From: Vulgatibacter incomptus_A
GTDB taxonomy: Bacteria > Myxococcota > Myxococcia > Myxococcales > Vulgatibacteraceae
NCBI GenBank assembly: GCA_040391605.1
Contig: JBEBXK010000017.1
Span: 5,126-69,125 of the forward strand
DNA: 64,000 bases
Reading direction: 5' to 3'
Shown here: positions 33,850 through 41,916 of the stretch, piece by piece
How positions within the stretch are numbered: the stretch's first letter is position 1
Layout: each line of letters starts with the position of its first letter
Position numbers and translations under genes: made by a program
The notes under the pieces: generated by a model
Databases searched by the model: none
What the model was told of the DNA's origin: nothing
What the model saw: only the letters and a program-made list of their open reading frames with translations

Positions 33850-35343
33850 GTGAATGGCGACCGTAGCGCCACCTACCTCCACAGCGTCGTTCGCAGGTTG
33901 TTGAGGCTTCCGCGCGAGACTGAATGGGTGGAATTCAAGGTTGAAAACGGGAATCCACGGGAAGTCGGTGAGTACATCTCCGCCCTCGCGAACGCCGCGG
34001 CACTGGCAGGCGAAACTCACGGCTATATGGTGTGGGGAATCCGCGACATCGATCACGGCATCGTCGGCACGGGATTCGAGCCTGCATCTGCCCGCAAGGG
34101 AAACGAGGCCCTCGAGAGCTGGCTCCTGCACCTACTGGAACCCCACGTCGACTTCCGCTTCTCGACCGTCGAAATGGACGAGGTTCGCCTCGTGGTGTTG
34201 GAAGTTCCTGCCGCCGCTCGTCGCCCCGTTGGTTTCGAGGGACGAGAGTACATTCGAATCGGAAGCTACAAAAAGCCTCTCCAGAAATTTCCCGAAAAGG
34301 AGCGGGCGCTTTGGCGGACCTTCGATCGGGTCACGTTCGAGGCGGGCGTTGCGTTGGCTCAAGCGAGCGAAGAGGAGATCTTGCGACTGCTCGACTATCC
34401 GGCCTACTTCGATCTGCTCGAGTTACCGTTGCCGAACGGGCATGCAGCGATCCTCGACGCCTTGGACAAGGATCGGCTTATCGCCCGCAACGGCGCCGGC
34501 GGCTGGAACGTGACCAACCTGGGAGCGATCCTCTTCGCCAAACGCCTCAGTGACTTCCCCGTCCTCTCCCGCAAGGCCGTGCGAGTCATCCAGTATCGAG
34601 GCCGCGACCGAAACGAAACCACGCGTGAACACAAGAGCCCCGAAGGATACGCCACTGGGTTCAAGCGCTTGCTGGAGTATATAAACGGGCTGCTCCCCGT
34701 GAATGAAGAGGTGGGCCAGGCGCTACGTCGTTCAGTGCCGATGTTCCCCGAACTGGCCTTGCGCGAGCTCGTGGCGAACGCGCTCATCCACCAAGACTTC
34801 GCCACGAAGGGCGCCGGGCCTATGATCGAGCTCTTCGATGGGCGGGTGGAGATCACCAACCCGGGCGAATCTCTCGTCGCCACCGATCGCCTGCTCGATT
34901 GCCCGCCCAACTCCCGTAACGAAGGCCTGGCCGCGCTGATGCGACGGTTCCGGATCTGTGAGGAGCGGGGCAGCGGCATCGACAAGGTCGTGGCACAGAT
35001 CGAGTTGTACCAACTACCACCGCCTCTCTTCGAGATGCCGCCAGGATCTACGCGCGCGGTCCTCTTTGCGCCCCGCCCGTTATCGGAAATGAGCAAAGAC
35101 GAACGGATGCGCGCCTGCTACTGGCACGCCTGCCTGAAGTATGTGCGGCGCGAGCAGGTGACGAACGCCTCGATCCGGGAGCGGTTCGGAATCGACGAAC
35201 GCAATGCGGCCCAGGCATCGCGTCTCCTCAAAGACGCCCTGGAAGCTGGCTACCTGGCGGTCTACGATCCGGACGCCTCCCGGGGGCAGAGAAAGTACGT
35301 CGCCTGGTGGGCGAGCACGGAGAAGAAGGGGACGAACGCTTGA
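33850..35343 (+). CDS. AlbA_2 / HATPase_c_4 regulator-like protein
   Basis: About 497 residues from GTG 33850 with GAGGAGG upstream. The N-terminal Schlafen AlbA_2 domain is seen in ETEWVEFKVENGNPREVGEYISALANAAAL and HGYMVWGIRD. The middle has the divergent GHKL-ATPase region (LALRELVANALIHQDF, ELFDGRVEITNPGE, EERGSGIDKV) often mislabelled as RecG-like. A winged-helix segment closes the protein (ASIRERFGIDERNAAQASRLLKDA). Such proteins bind DNA or RNA and occur often in mobile and defence islands; the exact role is unknown. It is the only cargo gene of island A. Confidence 0.8.
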   Translation: MNGDRSATYLHSVVRRLLRLPRETEWVEFKVENGNPREVGEYISALANAAALAGETHGYMVWGIRDIDHGIVGTGFEPASARKGNEALESWLLHLLEPHVDFRFSTVEMDEVRLVVLEVPAAARRPVGFEGREYIRIGSYKKPLQKFPEKERALWRTFDRVTFEAGVALAQASEEEILRLLDYPAYFDLLELPLPNGHAAILDALDKDRLIARNGAGGWNVTNLGAILFAKRLSDFPVLSRKAVRVIQYRGRDRNETTREHKSPEGYATGFKRLLEYINGLLPVNEEVGQALRRSVPMFPELALRELVANALIHQDFATKGAGPMIELFDGRVEITNPGESLVATDRLLDCPPNSRNEGLAALMRRFRICEERGSGIDKVVAQIELYQLPPPLFEMPPGSTRAVLFAPRPLSEMSKDERMRACYWHACLKYVRREQVTNASIRERFGIDERNAAQASRLLKDALEAGYLAVYDPDASRGQRKYVAWWASTEKKGTNA

Positions 35344-35368
35344 ACTGGCGGGTCCGCGTGGCGCTCAT

Positions 35369-35625
35369 CATTTGACGGGATGCCGCTCTCGCGCCTCTCA
35401 GGAAGGCCCCTGGTGGCACGAAGCTTCGTAAATCCAGCGGGTTGGCATAGGCGGGGCCATTTGACGGCAATTTGATCATGAGGGCGAGAGGCGGCTCGAG
35501 GGCTTGCCCGCCTGGAGTCGCACGGCCGCTTTGACGACTCGATGCCCTGGGCACTCGTCCAATCGGTCAGAACGAAATTCCGGAAGTAAGATCAGGGCCT
35601 TGTGACTCCCCGCTCCATTTGACGG
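35369..35625. repeat. three copies of CATTTGACGG
   Basis: CATTTGACGG occurs at 35369–35378, 35458–35467 and 35616–35625. The last two extend as CATTTGACGGCAATTTGATC and CATTTGACGGCGGTTTGATC. They lie in the non-coding 430 bases between the AlbA_2 gene and the end of integrase remnant 1. They could be integrase arm-type sites, but that is inference. Confidence 0.6.
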
Positions 35626-35779
35626 CGGTTTGATCGTCCCTCGTGAGGCTCCAGCTTCCACGGGGTCCCGATCCTCGATCGACGGATCGGCGGAGGTGCA
35701 GATTCTTGGAATCGCCCCGCGTACGCCCCGCCCGAGGCCGTTCGACCCGACACGGCCGGGCAGCGCGCCGAGTCTCGGG

Positions 35780-36952
35780 TTACTCGTCCAGCAGCGCCGG
35801 GGGGCACCCGCCTCCTTGGCGATCCTCACGGTGCCCCGCCCCTGGGCGTGCCGGGGGCTGTTCGAGCGAGGGGCTGACGTAGCCGAGGATCACGTCCGCC
35901 GTCCGCAGGTGATTCACCAGGAGCTTGATCGTGAACGGGTCCAGGCCGGCGGTCACCTCCAGCGAGATGTAGGTGGCCCGGAGCTGGTGGACGTTGACCA
36001 CGCGCGGGTCGGCGACATGGGGGGCCTCGATGTGCCCGTTCTTGCTAGCCGCCGGCCAGACCCAGGCTCTTCCAGCGGAGTTCGCCGTTGCGCCTCTGCC
36101 CGCGCTCGAGGATGCCCGCCATCGGTCCGCTCAGCGGGAGGTCGACGCCCCCCGAGACGGCCCCCTCCGGGTTGGGGACGTCGACGAGCCTGCGCTCGGC
36201 GTCGAAGTGCTCCCAGCGCATTTCAGAGGCAGCCGTCCGCCTCATGCCCGACAGGAGGACGAACCTCTGGAAGTGCCGTCGGTTCGGGTTCGCCACGCCG
36301 CCACGCCAGCCGCCCACCTCTGGAGCGCTCCGGGCTCGGCCAGGATCGTGGGCCTCCGCCTCGGGCCGTGGAAGTCGCAGTTGGCGGTCGGGTTCGCGGG
36401 GAGGTCCGGGTGCTCGCGGAGAGCCCGGTTGTAGACGGCCCGCAGGACCCGGAGCACGTAGTCGGCGGTGGTCTTGCCGTGCCTCTCGATGAAGCGGACG
36501 TGCCGCTCGAGCACCCCTCGCCGATCGGCCCCGAGGTCTGCCAGCGGCCGGTCCTTCCAGTCCTCGAGGTACTGATCGCAGAGGTAGCGGTAGTCCGAGA
36601 CCGTCTCGGGCGACAGCCTCCGGGCGCCGAGGTGGAGCTCGAGGGCCTCGCTGAGGGTGATCCCCCTCGCCCTCGCCTGCCGCCGCTCCTCGTAGGGGTT
36701 CGTCCCCGCCCTCATCGAGACGAAGGTCTTGCGCGCCAGGTCCCGGGCCTGCTTCGCGTCCAGGGCGGGATGGTCGCCCACCTTGGTCCGGACCTGGCGG
36801 CCGTTGACCAGCGACTGGACGTAGTAGCTCCTCCTGGTCGGGGTAACTATCAGGTAGAAGCCCCTCATCTCGGCGTCGGCGTACAGGGTGCTCTTGCCGG
36901 AGGCCGGCGCGGGGACGCGCTCGGCCAGGGCCTGGGTGAACTTGGTCCTCAC
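35780..36952 (-). pseudogene. decayed P4-type tyrosine integrase 1
   Basis: GTG 36952 with GAGGAG upstream opens a DUF4102-like N-terminal domain (MRGFYLIVTPTRRSYYVQSL, ALDAKQARDLARKTF), a core-binding part (TVSDYRYLCDQYLEDW) and then the catalytic domain in other frames: LLSGMRRTAASEMRW with Arg I near 36250, and HQLRATYISLEVTAG with LLVNH and LGYVSP near 35880–35990. Frame changes occur near 36300 and 36020. All catalytic residues survive in one or another frame. It starts 190 bases from the tRNA-Phe repeat at 37139. Three related copies exist in the window. Confidence 0.85.
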
Positions 36953-37138
36953 GTGTTCGGCTCCTCGGCTCGTGTTCGCGGGCCGCCGGGGCCACGACCG
37001 GAACACGGATTCGGCAAATGCCGAGGGACGCGTTCCGGACCTCCCGGACGACCACTCAGGCCAATTTGCCGTGTAATTCCAGGTCTGTAAGCGGCCTGCG
37101 CTCAACTTTGCCGAGCCCTGTCGAGCGGCGAGCCATCC

Positions 37139-37185
37139 GACTGAAAATCCCCGTGTCGCTGGTTCGATTCCGGCTCTGGGCACCA
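37139..37185 (+). repeat. attachment-site copy 1 (tRNA-Phe 3' end)
   Basis: 47 bases identical to 33646–33692, from the anticodon stem (GACTGAAAATCC) through the T-arm to CCA. The 5' half of a tRNA is absent, so this is an attachment-site repeat and not a gene. It marks the boundary between islands A and B. Confidence 0.95.
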
Positions 37186-37187
37186 AC

Positions 37188-37219
37188 CAAAAGCCCCGCG
37201 AGAAATCGCGGGGCTTTTG
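37188..37219 (+). terminator. terminator-like hairpin after att copy 1
   Basis: A 14-bp perfect stem, CAAAAGCCCCGCGA / TCGCGGGGCTTTTG, with a GAAA loop, then TGTTTG. It mirrors the terminator behind the intact tRNA but differs in loop and flanks, so it came with the element and was not copied at insertion. Confidence 0.85.
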
Positions 37220-37504
37220 TGTTTGTAGGCTGAGTTCAGCAAGGGGTATAATGACCCCGTTTCGGGGCGGCAGGTCAGTTGGTTAGCCCGTTGAACCCTG
37301 AAACGAACACCGGCGTGGTCTCACCCATCGTAATCCTCCTGTTGGACGGGACAACAGGCGATCTTTCCAGTTAATTCCAGCATTTCAGCACCGGAGTCGC
37401 CCCCCAGGACCGCTTGTCGGTGAATACGGCGGGATAAAGGCAGGATCGATCTGTCATCCCCGGCCGGCCCCGACCCTGTGGAATCCCGTGAACGCCTGCC
37501 TGTA

Positions 37505-37569
37505 GGATTCAAATGGCGTCCGCTACGTTCTCCCCTCCCTGCCCGACCCACGAAAGCATCAGGAGAGCC
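37505..37569 (+). repeat. 65-bp diverged direct repeat, left copy
   Basis: Matches 41637–41701 over 65 bases without gaps and with 11 differences (54 of 65 identical by my count), both starting GGATTCA and ending GGAGAGCC, with CACGAAAGCATC shared. The pair brackets the SIR2–HerA–KTSC module and the IS debris upstream of it. On the minus strand both copies read as the end of a peptide MLSWVGQ-G-E-V-DA followed by a stop. The rest of 37220–37717 holds no supported gene. Confidence 0.75.
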
Positions 37570-37717
37570 AGGGAAACCTCAGTCGTGACAACATTCAGCA
37601 CCGACTCTAATCTGTCTCCTAGACCCAAGAACGTATTACTATTCGATTTTTCGGTCTACGGAGCGATGGGATCGGGGAGGAACTTCAACCTAGTCGCGTC
37701 ACCAGTGGAGGCCTTCA

Positions 37718-37951
37718 TCAGACCCGAGCGAATCGATAGACCCCTCGAATTTCGCGATGAAAATACTGCCCAACGGACCCTGCTCGAATCAGTCCCTCGT
37801 AAACGTGGTCCGGGACGTCGAAGTAATGATAAACTCCACCATTCACAAAAACCACCTCTAGAGTCATCGTCAAACGTTCGTAACCCACTTCTTGAATATT
37901 CGAAGACACAACAGACCTACGCTCCATGCTCAAACCCATCCTTTCCCCCAT
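37718..37951 (-). CDS. KTSC-domain small protein coupled to HerA
   Basis: 78 residues from ATG 37951 (ATG 37927 is a credible later start). The KTSC fold signature is clear: VVSSNIQEVGYERLTMTLEV, then VFVNGGVYHYFDVPDHVYE, LIRAGSVGQYF and IRGVYRFARV. KTSC domains are small beta-rich modules, known fused to lysyl-tRNA synthetases and free in phages and mobile elements, with nucleic-acid binding proposed. The herA stop and this start overlap as TAATG, so translation is coupled. That makes it a third component candidate of the SIR2–HerA module. Confidence 0.8.
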   Translation of the reverse strand: MGERMGLSMERRSVVSSNIQEVGYERLTMTLEVVFVNGGVYHYFDVPDHVYEGLIRAGSVGQYFHREIRGVYRFARV

Positions 37952-39768
37952 TAGCGCAAAGTTGAATCCTGCCTCCGCCACGCCACCAACAAATCAGAAT
38001 AATCAGTCGGCTCCCGGGACCGGTCCCAGCCTCCTGGACCTGATTCTTCATCTCCATACTCGATTTCAACAATGCGGGGATCGGAGCTACTAGGCTGCAT
38101 TCCGTTTGCGGGCCTGTGGATCATCGTCCGCGTAGGCAAATGGACGGCTTCGCCGACGATGATCGCCTCACCCGTTCGGAGCGTAGGCAGCAAATCTAGC
38201 AAGTCCTTCAACCCTTCATTCGTCGCCGATGCAACATGGGCTCGATCCTGAGAATTTCCCATACGCATCGCGATCAGAGTCCCACATTGAGACAAGATCG
38301 TCGAATCAATTTCACTGGGTCGCTGGCTAACAATCATCGCACCGATCCCATACTTTCGACCTTCCTTGACCACTCGCTTGACCGCGAGTCCCGCCGCCCC
38401 ATCCGCCTTCGAAAGATAGAGATGTGCTTCCTCCATAACTAAAAGCAACGGCCGCTCACGACCACCCTCAGATAGCTTTTTCCCCCAGAACAAAGCATCG
38501 AAGAGAAGGCGAACAAGCGCACCCACCAAAGCTGTCAACACCGAGGTAGGAACCCCCGACAGATCAAGGATTGTAACAGGTCGATGCTCGCCCTTCCCTG
38601 ATCCAAGCCACAAAGAGAGCAATTCATCAAGGTCCGACCGCGGACTCCCATCTAATGCGGGCGCCCAAGCACCGGGCGCGAACAAAAAACCCAATCGTGG
38701 ATCCCGAAGTCTCGATCCCAATACTTCTAACTGACGCCGGATATTCAGCGTCGAACGGCTTTGGATAATTTTGGAACCGTCGAACGGCTTAAATCGAGCA
38801 GGTCTCAGTCTCTCGGGATCGCCGCTATCCTCTATCTGTGCGTTCTCCTTGGTCTGTTCCATACTCTTCGGGTAGGTTGCATCGATCTCCCACCTCAGGT
38901 CGTACCATAGCTGATGAAGAGAAAATGGGACCGGGCTATCGACCGTCACTATTTCGGGATCAACCGTGCGGCTCAGGTCAGACCGAACGCGATCTCTTTT
39001 TCTCTCGGTTATCCAATCAATAACACGACCGCGTGGCATATCATCCAGAGACCCAAAAGCAAGCGGCACGAGTTCATCGAATGTCAATGCCCAGAACGGG
39101 ATGGCTAGCGAACAACCCCCTCGCCCCTCGTCGGCCCCAGATCTAAAAACACGGCCCGAATCACCGAAAGCCTCCGCGTATTCTCCATGGAGATCCAAAA
39201 GAATAATACGAGATGACGGAAACCGACTACCATCCGAAAGCCGATGCAACACACCCGCGACCGTCGTCGACTTCCCGGAACCAGTTGCGCCAACGATGGC
39301 GCAGTGACGTGTAACCAAGCGGTTTACATCTATTCTTGCCGGAATAGATCGGGAACTCGAAAGACTCCCAATCTCCACATACTCCCTCGTATCCGAAGAT
39401 CCATAAATAACCCAAAGATCACTTTGTGTTACTATGTGAACCTCGTCTCCGATCGTCGGATAGCTAAAAACACCGCGAGAGAACTTCTTATTCGCAGTTC
39501 CTTCCCCAACGATTTCGACAGTTAGCCAACGTCGACCAGATTCGGGATCTCCCAACTGAACGGGAGCGGCAGCAACCCCGGCCTGGGTAATGATTCCATA
39601 CAGATTGGAAAATCCCTGAGGAATCCGAACAAAACCACCCACTTGGCCCACTCTGTGGCCTTCACCCTCGATATAGACCACGCCCGACAGGGTCTCCGAA
39701 AGGAGACCTACGGTTACAGATGAGCCGGTTGCGCTTTCAACCAGACCCAGTAGCGTTGGGCTACGCAT
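37951..39768 (-). CDS. HerA-like DNA translocase of SIR2–HerA module
   Basis: About 605 residues. ATG 39768 is chosen because GGAGGGGG lies just upstream and it overlaps the SIR2 stop by eight bases. An N-terminal HAS-barrel-like part is followed by Walker A GATGSGKST (160–168), the HerA-specific LLDLHGEYAEAF, a Walker B region LLLVMEEAHLYL, and an arginine-containing region GTLIAMRMGNSQDRAHV. HerA forms a hexameric ring ATPase that, with SIR2, makes a large complex which degrades NAD and/or DNA on phage infection in characterised systems. Low GC and the operon order suggest acquisition as a unit. Confidence 0.9.
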   Translation of the reverse strand: MRSPTLLGLVESATGSSVTVGLLSETLSGVVYIEGEGHRVGQVGGFVRIPQGFSNLYGIITQAGVAAAPVQLGDPESGRRWLTVEIVGEGTANKKFSRGVFSYPTIGDEVHIVTQSDLWVIYGSSDTREYVEIGSLSSSRSIPARIDVNRLVTRHCAIVGATGSGKSTTVAGVLHRLSDGSRFPSSRIILLDLHGEYAEAFGDSGRVFRSGADEGRGGCSLAIPFWALTFDELVPLAFGSLDDMPRGRVIDWITERKRDRVRSDLSRTVDPEIVTVDSPVPFSLHQLWYDLRWEIDATYPKSMEQTKENAQIEDSGDPERLRPARFKPFDGSKIIQSRSTLNIRRQLEVLGSRLRDPRLGFLFAPGAWAPALDGSPRSDLDELLSLWLGSGKGEHRPVTILDLSGVPTSVLTALVGALVRLLFDALFWGKKLSEGGRERPLLLVMEEAHLYLSKADGAAGLAVKRVVKEGRKYGIGAMIVSQRPSEIDSTILSQCGTLIAMRMGNSQDRAHVASATNEGLKDLLDLLPTLRTGEAIIVGEAVHLPTRTMIHRPANGMQPSSSDPRIVEIEYGDEESGPGGWDRSREPTDYSDLLVAWRRQDSTLR

Positions 39769-40891
39769 GTTCAGATCCCCCTCCATCAAGGCAAAGGCTA
39801 CGAGTGAACGATGCAAACTCTGCAAAGTCGCCCAAGGCACACTTCATCGGCTGATCAGAATCAGGCTTCGACAACCAGGCTCCTCGGACCCCTTTCACAA
39901 CTCCCTGATCTCTCGCAAGCAAGGTTAGATTTCTGGGAATCCGAGGTGTAATCCGAAGTGCTCCCGTCTCATTCTCGAGCGGTTGATAGAGAAGACCAAA
40001 GGCCGCTGCAGTTGAATTTGCCGTCATCCCCTGCAGAATTACCTCGTTTAGGTGCTCATCAGCGTACGAGTATCCAGTAGTCAGCAAAAACGCCGAGGGC
40101 TGGCGCAGAAATGCTCGCAGCCGATCGATCATAGCCAGGTAGGGCATACGACGACTCTGTTCATACTTAAGTTCAGAAGGGTGGATGAGCATGCCTCCTT
40201 CTTCGTCATGTTGGCAGGAGGTCCTTACCACTGAGCCGGAACTCTCGAGGCGCCAGTTCACCGAGCCGTGGAGTTTCCAAAGACGTGTCCAACGAGACGG
40301 CAGTGGATCCTCCTCGATGGCGCGAAGGTCAAATGAGGGCCGATTAGATCCAACGAATCCGTCGAAATACGGTAGAGAACGACTCTCAAGAGCCTGCTCG
40401 ATAAGCAAGTCATAGTTTGTGGTGAACACCTGTAGCCCTTTGGACCGACTGATTCCGCCGATCCAATCTGCTAGGTCGCCATAAGGTGTTCTATCGGTGG
40501 GCAGATCCCTCCGCACAACCCCAACAATCTTAATCGATATCCTTTTTTCGAGGGCTCGAAGCTCCGCTGCCATTAGACCTCGAACCTTTCCATTCCCCGC
40601 CACACGAGCAAGGAGCCGTACGTGAGAGAGAACGTCCTCCACAGTGGGATCTGAGCGACCGTCATCAATGAACTGCTTTAAGATTATTTTGAAATATTGA
40701 TCTTCTTTCAGCTCCTCTCGGACGGTGCTCGTCAAGCCCCGGATGTCTGGGATCAGCGGAACGATGTTCCCAGTTTGATTTTTGACTCGGACGGCGACTG
40801 GACAACCTGCGCCAATAAGAAGAGCCACTGGGTGCTTGTCCAGCGAAAGGCTTACTTGAAGGTCTTGTCGGATACGCTCAAGATCGTGCAT
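39761..40891 (-). CDS. SIR2-domain NADase of SIR2–HerA module
   Basis: 376 residues from ATG 40891 with GGAGG upstream. SIR2 motifs: ALLIGAGCPVAV (GAG at 27–29), VFTTNYDLLIEQAL (TTNYD at 157–161), LWKLHGSVNW with the catalytic histidine at 208, and TGYSYADEHLNEVIL. Defence SIR2 proteins hydrolyse NAD+ when triggered, starving the infected cell. It is first in a compact three-gene operon (SIR2–HerA–KTSC) behind a recognisable promoter. The conserved Asn and His are intact, so it should be active. Confidence 0.9.
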   Translation of the reverse strand: MHDLERIRQDLQVSLSLDKHPVALLIGAGCPVAVRVKNQTGNIVPLIPDIRGLTSTVREELKEDQYFKIILKQFIDDGRSDPTVEDVLSHVRLLARVAGNGKVRGLMAAELRALEKRISIKIVGVVRRDLPTDRTPYGDLADWIGGISRSKGLQVFTTNYDLLIEQALESRSLPYFDGFVGSNRPSFDLRAIEEDPLPSRWTRLWKLHGSVNWRLESSGSVVRTSCQHDEEGGMLIHPSELKYEQSRRMPYLAMIDRLRAFLRQPSAFLLTTGYSYADEHLNEVILQGMTANSTAAAFGLLYQPLENETGALRITPRIPRNLTLLARDQGVVKGVRGAWLSKPDSDQPMKCALGDFAEFASFTRSLCLDGGGSEHA

Positions 40892-40920
40892 TCCGTTCCT
40901 CCATCGTTGATTGACTATCT

Positions 40921-40949
40921 AGCATACGATTAATGGGCCGCGGTCTCAA
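40921..40949 (-). promoter_or_regulatory. sigma70-like promoter of SIR2–HerA operon
   Basis: On the minus strand TTGAGA (40949–40944) and TATGCT (40926–40921) are separated by exactly 17 bases. The predicted transcript would start about 23 bases before the SIR2 ATG, leaving just room for GGAGG. Confidence 0.65.
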
Positions 40950-41039
40950 GAGTAGAGTCCCCTTCTCGGCGAAGTGCGCCCGGCACGCCTCACGGCCCAA
41001 TGCTCCCTGACGTCGCACGGCACTGTCGAGGGCGCGGCC

Positions 41040-41300
41040 GATCGTCCCCGCGATCCTCCCCCCGATTCTCACTTTCCAACTCTCTCAGCTTCTCTTTCTC
41101 GTCGGTCGTCAGTCCCGGGCGCTCGCTCGCATCACGTTCAGCCTGACGCACCCAGAGTAGTGACGTTTGGGCGTTGCAGCCGATCATTGTGGCGACCGAG
41201 TCGATTGCGGCCCACCTCGAGGGATAGTCACCTTCCGCCTCGGCCACCATCCGGACGCCCGTGACCGAACCTCGTCGGGATACTTCTTTCGCTTCTCCAT
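41040..41300 (-). pseudogene. IS3-family orfA remnant
   Basis: MEKRKKYPDEVRS begins at 41300. After a frameshift near 41255 the HTH part continues as VRMVAEAEGDYPSRWAAIDSVATMIGCN, SLLWVRQAERDASERPGLTTDEKEKLRELESEN. This is the OrfA of an IS3 element without its OrfB. Confidence 0.75.
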
Positions 41301-41340
41301 CGCTCCATCCTCTCAAATGATGGAGCCTACAGCAAAGCTG

Positions 41341-41600
41341 GGGCGGTTCAGACCGCGAGGCGGGCCATGTGAGCCAGCTCGGCGCAGCCTTCGTGTGATG
41401 AGGGACAACTACACCGCCGCCGCGATCGCAGAGGAGGCACCGGCGGCCACACCGGGAACTCCGGCGCTGGCCCTTCCGTAGGAGGCGCACTCGGACCACG
41501 AATTCGCCGGTACCCTCCACGAAATCCCAATCCTTGACCACGACCCGCTCAATCCGAACAGGCGATTCAATACGCTGTTGATGGGCGCTACGTTGCCTCC
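41341..41600 (-). pseudogene. ISL3-family transposase N-terminal remnant
   Basis: INSVLNRLFGL, then in another frame VKDWDFVEGTGEFVVRVRLLRKGQRR and SRCGRRCLLCDRG. This is the start and zinc-finger region of ISL3 transposases. The catalytic part is missing, and the IS3 orfA remnant adjoins it. Together these remnants fill the gap between the SIR2 and pPIWI operons. Confidence 0.65.
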
Positions 41601-41636
41601 CCGCTTGGTGGGACCCTCGACAAGCCCAATCCTGCT

Positions 41637-41701
41637 GGATTCACGTGGCATCCGTCACGAACTCCCCTTCCTGGCCAACCCACGAAAGCATCTGGAGAGC
41701 C
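41637..41701 (+). repeat. 65-bp diverged direct repeat, right copy
   Basis: Partner of 37505–37569 in the same orientation, 4.1 kb away. The stretch from here to 41916 has no supported gene. Confidence 0.75.
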
Positions 41702-41916
41702 GCATTTACACAAGGCCACTCACATCGTCTTCCCGGCATCGCTGATCGCTCACGTTCCACAAGGATGGTGGGGCCGTCCATTCTCTGGAGCAGGAGTGCA
41801 TCAACTTGCCCTAGGGGGATTTCTGTCAACATCAGGAAGCCCTATTCGGTAGGCTCGTCTCGCGGATCGCCAGCAGGTAATCGTCGAGCGCCGGTCGCGG
41901 TGCTCCCTTGCGGGTC

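Larger units (their letters stand above)
33693..37185. mobile_element. integrated island A at tRNA-Phe
   Basis: A 3.5-kb segment between the intact tRNA-Phe and the first partial copy of its 3' end. It holds one cargo gene (AlbA_2/ATPase) and a decayed P4-type integrase reading leftward from just inside the right boundary. It is bounded by the direct repeats 33646–33692 and 37139–37185. Confidence 0.8.

Noticed and set aside
35630..37090. 486-codon plus-strand frame over integrase 1 (similar ones over integrases 2 and 3)
   Set aside because: It is antisense to recognisable integrase domains and has no motif; the repetition in three places only reflects the homologous integrases.
37139..37185. 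second tRNA-Phe gene (also at 57094 and 60245)
   Set aside because: Only the 3' 47 bases are present; acceptor 5' strand and D-arm are missing, so these are attachment-site repeats.
37262..37335. tRNA-like sequence with GGTCAGTTGGTTAG
   Set aside because: The D-arm-like stretch is suggestive, but no T-arm or pairing acceptor could be found; only a CCCCG-TTT-CGGGG hairpin is convincing.
37513..37965. 150-codon plus-strand frame opposite the KTSC gene
   Set aside because: The minus strand encodes a clear KTSC domain; the plus frame has none.
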